21,243 bases of DNA from JAWWAH01 sp033721415. GTDB lineage: Bacteria; Patescibacteriota; Minisyncoccia; Spechtbacterales; 2-12-FULL-38-22. Numbering within the stretch: the stretch's first letter is position 1; every line of letters starts with the position of its first letter. Shown piece after piece: positions 1 through 6,247 of the stretch. Below the pieces are notes generated by a model. The model did not search any database. It worked only from the letters and a program-made list of their open reading frames with translations, and had not been told where the DNA came from. Both the position numbers and the translations under genes were made by a program. The stretch covers positions 1 through 21,243 of the forward strand of contig JAWWAH010000016.1 in the NCBI GenBank assembly GCA_033721415.1. Reading direction: 5' to 3'.

Positions 1-2
1 AA

Positions 3-1310
3 GACCCATCCGAGGACCAAGAAGCATCTCAAGAACCCCAAGAAGAACAAGAGGATCAACCATCTCCTGAAAAACAGGAAGCTCAAGAAATGCTCCAAAA
101 GCTCAAAGACCTCAAAGAAGAACTAGACCAAGCTATAGAAGTATTCAAAGAATCAGGAGAAGATAAAGACAAAGAAAGAGTAGAAGCTCTAAGAACTCAA
201 ATAGAAGAGCTTACTGGTGAGCTTAAGCGTAGAGTAGAGGAACTACAAGATCCATATAATGTAGAACTAAGAAAAAGCCTTGCCCAAGAGCATGGCTATG
301 ACTATATTGAAGTTTTTCATGATGGTGTTGCTCTTGCAAATCAAGATGACAAATATTTCTTCATAGACAAAAACGGGGATAGGGTATTTGACGAAACATA
401 TGATGATGGACGTTCTTTCCAAGAAGGCCTTGCTGCTGTAAGGAAAGATGGCAAATGGTTCTTCATAGATAAAAAAGGAGAGCCAATATCTGATGAAACA
501 TATGATTATGCAGAACCCTTCCAAGGAGATATTGTTTCTGTAAGGAAAGATGGCAAATGGTTCTTCATAGACAAAAAAGGAGATAGAATATCTGATGAAA
601 CATATGATAATACATACTCTTTTCAAGAAGGATTTGCTCGTGTAAAAAAAGATGATAAATGGTTCTTCATAGACAAAAACGGGGATAGAATATTTGACGA
701 AACATATGATGATATATTCTCTTTCCATGAGGGTCTTGCTCGTGTAGTAAAAGATGGCGAATGGTTCTTCATAGACAAAAACGGGGATAGAATATCTGAT
801 GAAAGATATAATCATGCACTTCTTTTCCAAGAAGGCCTTGCCTCTGTAAGAAATGGTAGCGAGTGGTTTTTCATAAATAAAAATGGAGAACGTGTATTTG
901 ATGAAACATATGGTAATGCAGGCTCTTTCCAAGAAGGCCTTGCTTATGTCGAGAAAGATGGCGAGTGGTTCTTTATAGATAAAAACGGAGAGTCAATATT
1001 TGATGAAACATATGGTAATGCAGGCTCTTTCCAAGAAGGCCTTGCCCTTGTAGTAAAAGATGACAAATATTTCTTTATAGACAAAAACGGAGAGAGGATA
1101 TCTGATGAAACATATGATGATGCATTCCCTTTCCAAGAAGGTTTTGCTCGTGTAAAAAAAGATAAGAAGTGGTTCTTTATAGATAAAAAAGGAGAACGAA
1201 TATCTGATGAAACATATGATTCAGCAGGCTCTTTCCACGAAGGTATTGCTCATGTAGAGAAAGATGGCGAATGGTTTTACATAGACCACAATGGAAATAG
1301 GATGTTTTAG
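3..1310 (+). CDS. WG-repeat protein, N-terminus cut by window edge
   Basis: The reading frame is open to the left edge of the window. The first in-window ATG is at 90, but codons 3-89 (rich in Glu, Gln and Pro) stay in frame, so the true start is probably outside. Counted from that ATG, residues 1-55 are a charged, probably coiled-coil segment. About residues 75-406 are ten tandem WG-type repeats of 34 residues, each carrying a W/Y-F-F-I-D-K-x-G core followed by a [IV]-[FS]-D-E-T-Y segment and F-x-E-G. WG repeats are known to form beta-rich repeat domains, often read as protein-binding or surface modules; no enzymatic motif is visible. The 102-bp units are very similar at DNA level, which suggests recent expansion or gene conversion. 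No signal peptide can be judged because the N-terminus is missing. It converges on recG, with a shared terminator between them. Confidence 0.85.
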   Translation, partial: DPSEDQEASQEPQEEQEDQPSPEKQEAQEMLQKLKDLKEELDQAIEVFKESGEDKDKERVEALRTQIEELTGELKRRVEELQDPYNVELRKSLAQEHGYDYIEVFHDGVALANQDDKYFFIDKNGDRVFDETYDDGRSFQEGLAAVRKDGKWFFIDKKGEPISDETYDYAEPFQGDIVSVRKDGKWFFIDKKGDRISDETYDNTYSFQEGFARVKKDDKWFFIDKNGDRIFDETYDDIFSFHEGLARVVKDGEWFFIDKNGDRISDERYNHALLFQEGLASVRNGSEWFFINKNGERVFDETYGNAGSFQEGLAYVEKDGEWFFIDKNGESIFDETYGNAGSFQEGLALVVKDDKYFFIDKNGERISDETYDDAFPFQEGFARVKKDKKWFFIDKKGERISDETYDSAGSFHEGIAHVEKDGEWFYIDHNGNRMF

Positions 1311-1330
1311 TTAATTAAGCATAAATAAAG

Positions 1331-1370
1331 AACAAAAATCGACTCATATATATGAGTCGATTTTTGTTTT
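1331..1370. terminator. bidirectional intrinsic terminator between WG-repeat gene and recG
   Basis: 1331-1368 is a perfect palindrome centred between 1349 and 1350, with core arm cgactcata and an A-run on the left and a T-run on the right. The stem followed by T's can be read on both strands, fitting the two convergent genes that end on either side. Confidence 0.85.
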
Positions 1371-1382
1371 CCGGCAGGCAGG

Positions 1383-1422
1383 TTGAGTTGATTCTGCTGA
1401 TTAACTCAAGAACATGAGTTAA
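1383..1422. repeat. mutually exclusive hairpins downstream of recG
   Basis: ttgagtt (1383-1389) can pair with aactcaa (1403-1409). Alternatively ttaactca (1401-1408) can pair with tgagttaa (1415-1422). The two pairings share 1403-1408 and exclude each other. No T-run follows either in the recG direction, so a terminator role is uncertain. Confidence 0.4.
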
Positions 1423-1440
1423 TTATGAGTTGATTATTTT

Positions 1441-3549
1441 TTATTCAAAATGCATCTTTTTCTGTAATTCTTCCACTCGTTCTTTCAATAGGGGAGCTGT
1501 TTCAAATTCCGGATCTTCATCTAGCATATTTTGAGCTGCTTCGCGTGCCTCTTCAATAAGTTCTACATTTGTTAACGATGCCATTGCTAAGTCCGGTATA
1601 CCAGATTGGCGTGTTCCATAAACATCGCCAGGGCCACGAAAAGCGAGGTCGTATTCTGCAAGCTCAAAGCCATCCTTCGCCTTTGTTAGTGCCTTTAGGC
1701 GTTTCATTGTATTGTTGGAATCTGACTCTGATAGTAATAAGCAGTAGGATTGGTGTTCGTTTCTTCCTACACGTCCTCTGAATTGGTGAAGTTGAGCTAA
1801 TCCAAAGCGTTCTGCGCCCTCAATCATCATAACTGTAGCTTCTGGTATGTCTATGCCTACTTCTACTACTGACGTTGCGACAAGCACATCTATTTTATTT
1901 TTTTTCATCTTGTTCATTACTTTTTCTTTTTCATCAGATTTCATTTTTCCATGAAGTAATCCAACTTTATAATCCGAGAAAGGCCCCTCGGATAGTTTTT
2001 TGTGTTCTGCGGTTGCAGCTTTCAGTTCTATTTTTTTAGATTCATCAACAAGTGGGAATATAACAAAAGCTTGTCTGTTTTTGTCGAGCTCTTTTTTAAT
2101 AAGATCGTATGCCTCCTTTCTTTTCTTTGTGGGTATAATTTTTGTGATAATCTTTTTTCTTCCTTTCGGCATCTCCTTAAGGAGGGTGATATCGAGATCT
2201 CCATAGACAGTTAAAGCAAGACTTCTAGGTATCGGAGTTGCTGTCATACTTAATAGGTGCGGTATAGATACTTTTTTGCTTTTACCAGTTTTTTTAGTAA
2301 GAGCTGCTCTCTGCCCAACACCAAAGCGGTGTTGTTCGTCTATTACAACGAAACCAAGTTTTCTAAACATAACATCCTTTTGTATAACCGCATGCGTACC
2401 AATAACAATATCTACCTTTCCATCTGCTATCTTCTTTTTAAGCTCGGGTTTTTTAGCATTTTTACCATTTAGTATTGTTTTAGCGCTTGTAAGTAGGGCT
2501 ATATTCACACCAGATTTTTTTGCGTCATCTGTTGCCAGCATCTTCGCATTAGAAAGCAATTCAGTAATTGTTTTGTAATGCTGTTCTGCTAGTATTTCTG
2601 TTGGTGCCATAAATGCAGCCTGAAATCCTCCTTGTACTGCATTTACTGCTGCAAGCCCTGCTACCACTGTTTTCCCACTTCCTACATCTCCCTCAAGTAA
2701 GCGGTTCATGGGAACTGGCTTTTCCATGTTTTTAAGTATTTGCCAAACAGCTTTTTTTTGTGAATCAGTAAGTGTAAAGGGGAGTGATTTAACAGCTTTT
2801 TTTATAAGATCAACATCAGTTTTTATCTTGAATGAGCTTTCTTCTTTTAATTCCTTTTTAGTTTTTAGTGCAGCAAGTTGAATATTGAAAAGCTCTTCAA
2901 ATTCAAATCTTCTTTTTGCTTCTTTTGCGCTATCTATACTAGAGGGGAAGTGTATTGTTGTTAAGGCGTTAAAGATAGAAGAAAAATCTTTTTCATCTCG
3001 TATTTTTTTAGGTAGTGTATCTTCAATGTCTTGTAAGTGTGGCAATGCTTTGCTTAAAGCAAAGCGAACAAGGCGTGACGTAACCCCTCGTGTTTCTGGA
3101 TATATAGGAACAACACGTGCTGTATGAATAGGCGCTTTATCTGTGCTTGGAAATTCATGCGTAGGACTTGATAGGTACAAGCCATCTTTTCCAAGAGAAA
3201 CTTTTCCTGACAATATTATATCTTTACCCTCTTCTAGTTGCTTGCCAATATATCCCTGGTTAAACCAAACAGCTTTTACTACATCAGTTGAATCTTCTAC
3301 CATTGCCTCCGTTATTTTCAAGGGTCTGTTTCTGGCCATTCTTTGTGAAGTGTAGATTATTTTGCCTTCCACGGTTGCCATATCTCCCTTTTTCAGCTCC
3401 TTAATAGGAGTTTTTGTTGAGTAGTCTTCGTATCTTGAAGGAAAATGAAAAAGAAGGTCCCTAACCTCCTTTATGTTGAGTTTCTTTAATTTAGAAGCAT
3501 ATTTTGTCCCTATGCCGGGAATTTTTTCAATTGGTGTAGATAAGTCCAT
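1441..3549 (-). CDS. recG: ATP-dependent DNA helicase RecG
   Basis: The 702-aa product matches the usual RecG length (about 690). The N-terminus carries a helix-hairpin-helix-like IPGIGTKYASKLKKL and an OB-fold wedge domain (roughly residues 50-150) that binds branched DNA. The SF2 motor has Walker A GDVGSGKT at 287-294, the DEAH-type box DEQH at 404-407, SMTATPIPRSLALTVYGDL (motif III region), and a C-terminal helicase half with VATSVVEVGID and QFRGRVGR (motifs V and VI). RecG remodels stalled replication forks and Holliday junctions in the cytoplasm. No Shine-Dalgarno is visible before the ATG. It lies downstream of the tRNA-Ser cluster in the same orientation and could be partly read from the tRNA promoter, since no clear own promoter was found. 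Confidence 0.97.
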   Translation of the reverse strand: MDLSTPIEKIPGIGTKYASKLKKLNIKEVRDLLFHFPSRYEDYSTKTPIKELKKGDMATVEGKIIYTSQRMARNRPLKITEAMVEDSTDVVKAVWFNQGYIGKQLEEGKDIILSGKVSLGKDGLYLSSPTHEFPSTDKAPIHTARVVPIYPETRGVTSRLVRFALSKALPHLQDIEDTLPKKIRDEKDFSSIFNALTTIHFPSSIDSAKEAKRRFEFEELFNIQLAALKTKKELKEESSFKIKTDVDLIKKAVKSLPFTLTDSQKKAVWQILKNMEKPVPMNRLLEGDVGSGKTVVAGLAAVNAVQGGFQAAFMAPTEILAEQHYKTITELLSNAKMLATDDAKKSGVNIALLTSAKTILNGKNAKKPELKKKIADGKVDIVIGTHAVIQKDVMFRKLGFVVIDEQHRFGVGQRAALTKKTGKSKKVSIPHLLSMTATPIPRSLALTVYGDLDITLLKEMPKGRKKIITKIIPTKKRKEAYDLIKKELDKNRQAFVIFPLVDESKKIELKAATAEHKKLSEGPFSDYKVGLLHGKMKSDEKEKVMNKMKKNKIDVLVATSVVEVGIDIPEATVMMIEGAERFGLAQLHQFRGRVGRNEHQSYCLLLSESDSNNTMKRLKALTKAKDGFELAEYDLAFRGPGDVYGTRQSGIPDLAMASLTNVELIEEAREAAQNMLDEDPEFETAPLLKERVEELQKKMHFE

Positions 3550-3639
3550 TTGGTGATAGGTTTTACCTGGTTTTACTTATTTTGGGCCTCGGCATTAGCT
3601 CACTAAGATCAAACTGCGCCTTGGGGCTTGTTTTCGCTA

Positions 3640-3679
3640 AGTGGCTCCTGTTCAGCACTCCCATTCTAGTCCCACTTCA
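3640..3679 (-). repeat. degenerate third copy of the tRNA-3' hairpin element
   Basis: In the tRNA sense direction this reads AAGTGG ... CCACTT (6-bp outer arms) around a GGGAGTGCT segment. It aligns with the better copies at 3732-3803 and 3966-4041 (shared core GGGA-TGAGAA-GGGAGTGC) but lacks the attached tRNA 3' end, and its inner stem has decayed. Confidence 0.5.
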
Positions 3680-3874
3680 TTCGCATATGGAAATTACTTG
3701 TATAGTGAAAAATATTATAGCGAGTAATCAATGGCGGAGGGGGTGGGACTCCTTTTCAGGCCGGAGAGTGCCGCCCGGCACTCTCTTCTCGTCCCGTCTC
3801 ACTCGCGCATGGGAATTACCTTAATATAATAAAAATAGTATACCAAGTAATCAATGGCGGAGGGGGTGGGACTC
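3655..3874 (-). repeat. tandem duplication of tRNA-Ser(UGA) 3' end plus downstream flank
   Basis: Segments 3655-3751 and 3778-3874 are both 97 nt, offset by 123 nt, and clearly homologous. The last 29 nt (3723-3751 and 3846-3874) are identical and include the final 20 nt of the tRNA-Ser(UGA) gene (3' half of the T arm, acceptor strand, G and CCA). Only 3778-3874 is attached to a full tRNA. Confidence 0.8.
3732..3803 (-). repeat. tRNA-3' hairpin element (Ser-UGA type)
   Basis: Read on the minus strand: outer arms GGGAC / GTCCC, a 9-bp inner hairpin GAGAGTGCC-GGGC-GGCACTCTC, then a copy of the tRNA-Ser(UGA) 3' end finishing in CCCCTCCGCCA. The element looks like a tRNA 3' end whose T loop has been replaced by a large hairpin. 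The paralogue at 3966-4041 has GGGAGTGCC / GGCACTCCC, so one inner pair changed from A-T to G-C in a compensatory way. Function unknown; not itself a tRNA. Confidence 0.6.
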
Positions 3875-3942
3875 GAACCCACATAGGCTTGCGCCTGCCG
3901 GTTTTCAAGACCGGTTCCTTAGCCAATTCGGAGCACCCCTCC
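3855..3942 (-). tRNA. tRNA-Ser(UGA)
   Basis: The 88-nt gene folds as a class II tRNA. Acceptor GGAGGGG / CCCCTCC; anticodon stem CCGGT / ACCGG with loop CTTGAAA (anticodon UGA); long variable arm with AGGC-GCAA-GCCT; T arm GTGGG-TTCGAGT-CCCAC; discriminator G and genomically encoded CCA. It decodes UCN serine codons. It is the second tRNA of a minus-strand cluster and its 3' end is duplicated 123 nt downstream. Confidence 0.97.
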
Positions 3943-3965
3943 TTGTCTTTATATTGAATTTTTAG

Positions 3966-4041
3966 TGCGGAGAGAGTGGGATTCCCCTCCGGGCCGGGGA
4001 GTGCCACCCGGCACTCCCTTCTCATCCCACTCAACCCACAT
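3966..4041 (-). repeat. tRNA-3' hairpin element (Ser-GCU type)
   Basis: On the minus strand: outer stem GAGTGGGAT / ATCCCACTC (9 bp), inner hairpin GGGAGTGCC-GGGT-GGCACTCCC (9 bp), then TCTCTCCGCA. Positions 3967-3984 are an 18-nt exact copy of the tRNA-Ser(GCU) 3' region (4087-4104) that has lost one C of CCA. It also contains GGAGGGG (3984-3990), the same 7-mer as the 5' acceptor strand of the next tRNA; that may be chance. It lies between the two tRNA-Ser genes and is probably co-transcribed with them. Confidence 0.6.
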
Positions 4042-4044
4042 ACA

Positions 4045-4082
4045 GTATTTAATAACATGCCAAAAGACATGTTATTAAATAC
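4045..4082 (-). repeat. 15-bp perfect hairpin just after tRNA-Ser(GCU)
   Basis: Positions 4045-4059 and 4068-4082 are perfectly complementary (arm GTATTTAATAACATG) around an 8-nt loop, beginning 2 nt after the encoded CCA of tRNA-Ser(GCU). No T-run follows on the minus strand, so it is better read as an RNA-processing or stability hairpin than as a standard terminator. Confidence 0.7.
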
Positions 4083-4084
4083 AA

Positions 4085-4172
4085 TGGCGGAGAGAGTGGG
4101 ATTCGAACCCACGGGCCGCAAATGCGGCACGGCTTAGCAAGCCGTTGCTTTAGACCACTCAGCCATCTCTCC
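4085..4172 (-). tRNA. tRNA-Ser(GCU)
   Basis: The 88-nt class II tRNA has acceptor GGAGAGA / TCTCTCC, anticodon stem ACGGC / GCCGT with loop TTGCTAA (anticodon GCU), variable arm GCCGC-ATTT-GCGGC, T arm GTGGG-TTCGAAT-CCCAC, discriminator G and encoded CCA. It reads AGU/AGC serine codons. Two tandem elements immediately upstream each begin with the same first 10 nt (GGAGAGATGG) as this gene. Confidence 0.97.
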
Positions 4173-4285
4173 AGGGTCTCGCTCTTTGCCTATCGGCAAA
4201 TCGCTCAGTCAAAAAAATGTTGAGATGGCTGTCCGGGGTACTTTTGTACCCGTTGAACCACTTACGCAGTTCAACCCATCTCTCC
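4173..4285 (-). ncRNA. structured tRNA-leader element, copy 1
   Basis: Minus-strand RNA: GGAGAGATGG; hairpin GTTGAAC/GTTCAAC (4252-4275, possible GUAA tetraloop); hairpin GGGTAC-AAAA-GTACCC (4236-4251); then CCATCTC (4222-4228) closing a three-way junction with GAGATGG (4276-4282); AACA and seven U's (4211-4217); and a further stem-loop at 4181-4204 with a 2-nt mismatch. It runs straight into tRNA-Ser(GCU). The junction plus U-run resembles an attenuator-type terminator, although 4 nt separate stem and U-run. No known RNA family is recognised. Confidence 0.55.
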
Positions 4286-4401
4286 AGGGTCTCGTTATTT
4301 ACCTATTGGCAAATAACTCAGTCAAAAAAATGTTGAGATGGCTGTCCGGAGCACTTTTGTGCCCGTTGAACTGTTTTTTGAACAGTCCAACCCATCTCTC
4401 C
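4285..4401 (-). ncRNA. structured tRNA-leader element, copy 2
   Basis: This is the tandem copy of the neighbouring element, 113-116 nt period. It keeps GGAGAGATGG, the GAGATGG/CCATCTC closing stem (4392-4398 with 4335-4341), the U7 run (4324-4330) and the stem-loop 4294-4317 (10 bp with one G-U). Hairpin 1 is GTTGGACTGTT/AACAGTTCAAC, and hairpin 2 is GGGCAC-AAAA-GTGCTC, where copy 1 has GGGTAC-AAAA-GTACCC: a T-A to C-G compensatory change. Its first base lies a few nt from the start site predicted for the promoter at 4415-4443. Confidence 0.55.
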
Positions 4402-4414
4402 AAGTGATGCATAA

Positions 4415-4443
4415 ATTATACACTATACTTTATATTTTTCCAA
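4415..4443 (-). promoter_or_regulatory. promoter of the tRNA-Ser cluster
   Basis: On the minus strand: -35 TTGGAA (4438-4443), 17-bp spacer, perfect -10 TATAAT (4415-4420). The predicted start is near 4408, just upstream of leader element copy 2. The -10 and downstream bases (4407-4421) are identical for 15 nt to those of the promoter at 5573-5601. Confidence 0.8.
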
Positions 4444-4527
4444 GTACTTGCGGCTTCTTTGCGCATATAATAATTTCAAGCTTATTTTTCACCACATACA
4501 TGCTGTTATGCGGTATAGCAAAAAATT

Positions 4528-5088
4528 TTATACTTTAATTATCTTATCTTCGTACACATACACGATAGTTGTATCACCTTGTTTTTCTATCAGGTTCTTT
4601 TCTGTTGGATATGTATGACCGTGTAAAAAATATATTGGATTTTTATTTTTAATATATTCTCTCAATGCAATAAATCCCTGATGCGAAGAACTATCTGGCT
4701 CGTCATTAATCCCGTATGGCGGAGAATGAGCCAGAAATACATCAACGGAAGGAAAATCTTTGAGCATTTCCCTTGCTTCTTCTTGAGTGTACATTTTGGC
4801 GTAAGCTGATTTTTTATATCGAATAGAACCTTCAAATCCACCAAATCGCATTCCATTATGCTCAAAGGTTTTTAAGTGTAGGTTGCGAACACCGAGGGAA
4901 TCAAAATAATTTCCTGAGCAGTGATTACCATACACCCCAATCTTTGGAATGTTGGTCACTTTTTTCAATTCTTGAAGGGAAAAGTAGTCCAGATCTCCAA
5001 GAGTACAGACCAATTCTACATTATGCCTGGTGATTAAATCCAAAATACTTGATTTTGGAGGCCGATCTGCGATTGCAAGTATTACCAT
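4528..5088 (-). CDS. calcineurin-like metallophosphoesterase
   Basis: The 186-aa protein has the size and motif order of small YfcE/MJ0936-type phosphodiesterases: an N-terminal strand ending at D8, GD at 31-32, GNH at 54-56, a LAHSPPYG block (metal-binding His) and a C-terminal HGHTYP block. These bind two metal ions and cleave phosphodiesters; the substrate cannot be told from sequence. Odd point: the first motif is normally DxH but here reads D8-R9-P10, so one canonical metal ligand is absent. The start codon overlaps the end of the upstream 129-aa gene by 7 nt (ATGGTAA), implying translational coupling. No signal peptide, so cytoplasmic. No clear terminator separates its stop from the tRNA-Ser promoter. 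Confidence 0.85.
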   Translation of the reverse strand: MVILAIADRPPKSSILDLITRHNVELVCTLGDLDYFSLQELKKVTNIPKIGVYGNHCSGNYFDSLGVRNLHLKTFEHNGMRFGGFEGSIRYKKSAYAKMYTQEEAREMLKDFPSVDVFLAHSPPYGINDEPDSSSHQGFIALREYIKNKNPIYFLHGHTYPTEKNLIEKQGDTTIVYVYEDKIIKV

Positions 5089-5471
5089 ATTGTTGGTTTT
5101 TGCCTGCTTCTTGATTTAACTAAATAGCTTTCGAGTCTTTCCATATAATAATCTTTTTCTTTTGAATCCATAAGAACATCGATAAGTTTGACGAGCCTGC
5201 TCTCAAATAGATCTTCATACTTGTAGAACTCACTTTGGTTTTCTGTATGTGGTCTTATGTCCAAAAATACACCATCTTGACCACGTAAATAACCAACAGT
5301 GTTGACGAGGGAAATTATTGCCGGCATCTGCCTAGCCAGATCATGCAGACTTTCTTTATTTTTTACACGGTCTTCCCACACGGCGAGTTGTTTATCAAGT
5401 AGGGTCACAAACTCTCTTACGAAGCTGGTGTACTCATGAGCCGTAGAAAGCTCTTTTCGTTTAATGTCCAT
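5082..5471 (-). CDS. hypothetical 129-aa helical protein
   Basis: No family is recognised. The product is soluble, charged and predominantly helical by composition (for example LARQMPAIISLVNTVGYLRG and DLFESRLVKLIDVLMD), without TM segments or metal motifs. It is the first gene of a two-gene unit with the phosphoesterase, overlapping it by 7 nt, and is preceded by a good promoter with a leader of about 95 nt. Coupling suggests the two products work together, but this is inference. There is no Shine-Dalgarno before the ATG. Confidence 0.7.
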   Translation of the reverse strand: MDIKRKELSTAHEYTSFVREFVTLLDKQLAVWEDRVKNKESLHDLARQMPAIISLVNTVGYLRGQDGVFLDIRPHTENQSEFYKYEDLFESRLVKLIDVLMDSKEKDYYMERLESYLVKSRSRQKPTIW

Positions 5472-5572
5472 ATTGCTTGTATGTTACGAATAAAATTTTA
5501 ATTATTGTGCCTAGTCTATATGACTGTTGCGTATTGCCTGTAGCTCAATCTTGACGCTTAATCAATGCATAA

Positions 5573-5601
5573 ATTATACCTTAAAAACCATAATCATACA
5601 A
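5573..5601 (-). promoter_or_regulatory. promoter of the 129-aa gene / phosphoesterase unit
   Basis: Minus strand: -35 TTGTAT (5596-5601), 17-bp spacer, perfect -10 TATAAT (5573-5578). Predicted start near 5566. The stretch 5565-5579 matches 4407-4421 exactly (tRNA-Ser promoter). Confidence 0.7.
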
Positions 5602-5615
5602 TTTATCGAGTATCG

Positions 5616-5639
5616 AGCATTATTCAGCTAAATAATGCT
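5616..5639. repeat. hairpin between divergent promoters
   Basis: AGCATTATT (5616-5624) and AATAATGCT (5631-5639) form a 9-bp inverted repeat with a 6-nt loop. It lies between the minus promoter at 5573-5601 and the plus promoter at 5648-5683, next to a 7-bp direct repeat (tatcgag twice, 5604-5617). There is no T-run; it may be an operator. Confidence 0.45.
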
Positions 5640-5647
5640 TGGGATGC

Positions 5648-5683
5648 TTGTCAATTGACATAGAGGGCGGTATGATATATAGT
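5648..5683 (+). promoter_or_regulatory. overlapping promoters with palindromic -35 region
   Basis: Two overlapping arrangements are visible: TTGTCA (5648-5653), 17 bp, TATGAT (5671-5676); and TTGACA (5655-5660), 17 bp, TATAGT (5678-5683). The -35 region is the perfect 12-bp palindrome TGTCAATTGACA (5649-5660), which could be a repressor site. The first arrangement puts the start near 5683, giving an essentially leaderless mRNA for the ATG at 5685. Confidence 0.6.
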
Positions 5684-5684
5684 A

Positions 5685-6128
5685 ATGCAGAAAATAAATT
5701 GGAAAATTTCAAAAGAACAAAGACCAACCTATTGGAAATTTGTTGTAGTGCTAGCTGCAGCATTGTTAGGAATTGCAGCCTATTTTGCAACAGTTCAAAA
5801 TTATTTTGCTACAGCGTTTTTTGGAATAGCTCCGGGTATATTTATAATTCTTGCAACACAGGGTCCAAGGGAACTTCGCTACGAAATAAATGAAGAGTCT
5901 GCAAAGATAAATAACTCTAAATACAAGTATAAAAATCTTGAATATTACGCCTTACTAGATGATTTTCTTGTATTGAAGCCAAAAAGTGCTGAGCCTGCAA
6001 TCTATATGCCTCTCCCAGATAGTATTGAATTAGATAAAATAACAGATATTCTATCCAAGCGCCTAAGGGAAAGTGAGCATGAACAGACTTTTGGTGAAGT
6101 TATTAATAGAATATTAAATATTTACTAA
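5685..6128 (+). CDS. two-TM membrane protein with small soluble C-terminal domain
   Basis: The 147-aa product has two adjacent hydrophobic segments (about residues 18-36 and 41-57) followed by about 90 mainly polar residues with alternating strand-like stretches (RYEINEESAKI, NLEYYALLDDFLVLKP) and a C-terminal helix. This layout resembles bacterial PH-like membrane proteins, but family membership is not certain. No catalytic motif is seen. The ATG is 2 nt from the predicted transcription start, and no Shine-Dalgarno is possible. It stands alone, with no terminator before the tRNA locus that follows 50 nt later, so read-through into that locus is possible. Confidence 0.8.
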   Translation: MQKINWKISKEQRPTYWKFVVVLAAALLGIAAYFATVQNYFATAFFGIAPGIFIILATQGPRELRYEINEESAKINNSKYKYKNLEYYALLDDFLVLKPKSAEPAIYMPLPDSIELDKITDILSKRLRESEHEQTFGEVINRILNIY

Positions 6129-6247
6129 TCTGCGTGTTGGTTTTTATTTTACATCCTTAAATAATTGAATATTTACATGTCCTCGTAGCTCAGTAGGATA
6201 GAGCCCCTATATTAATCCCTAGATTGATAGCTTGCGGAACGGCTGAG

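Noticed and set aside
267..932. Long antisense open frame (221 codons) opposite the WG repeats
   Set aside because: It is a mirror of the repeated codons, with repeated Ile/Phe/Tyr-rich segments that follow the repeat period; the WG frame explains the sequence.
3732..3874. attL/attR of an integrated element at tRNA-Ser(UGA)
   Set aside because: The 3'-end duplication looks att-like, but the copies are only 123 nt apart and the interval holds no integrase or cargo; local tandem duplication fits better.
3816..4130. 104-codon minus-strand frame across both tRNA-Ser genes
   Set aside because: It covers two certain tRNA genes and hairpin elements; it is a by-product of low stop density in GC-rich tRNA sequence.
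4186..4538. Small plus-strand frames across the tRNA-Ser leader elements
   Set aside because: They run through structured tandem repeats whose stems change in a paired, non-codon way, and their two halves repeat in different frames; no protein family or start signal.
5525..5560. tRNA-like fragment (gcctgtagctcaatcttgacgc)
   Set aside because: It resembles a tRNA 5' end, but no acceptor partner or T arm was found; probably chance within the leader of the 129-aa gene.
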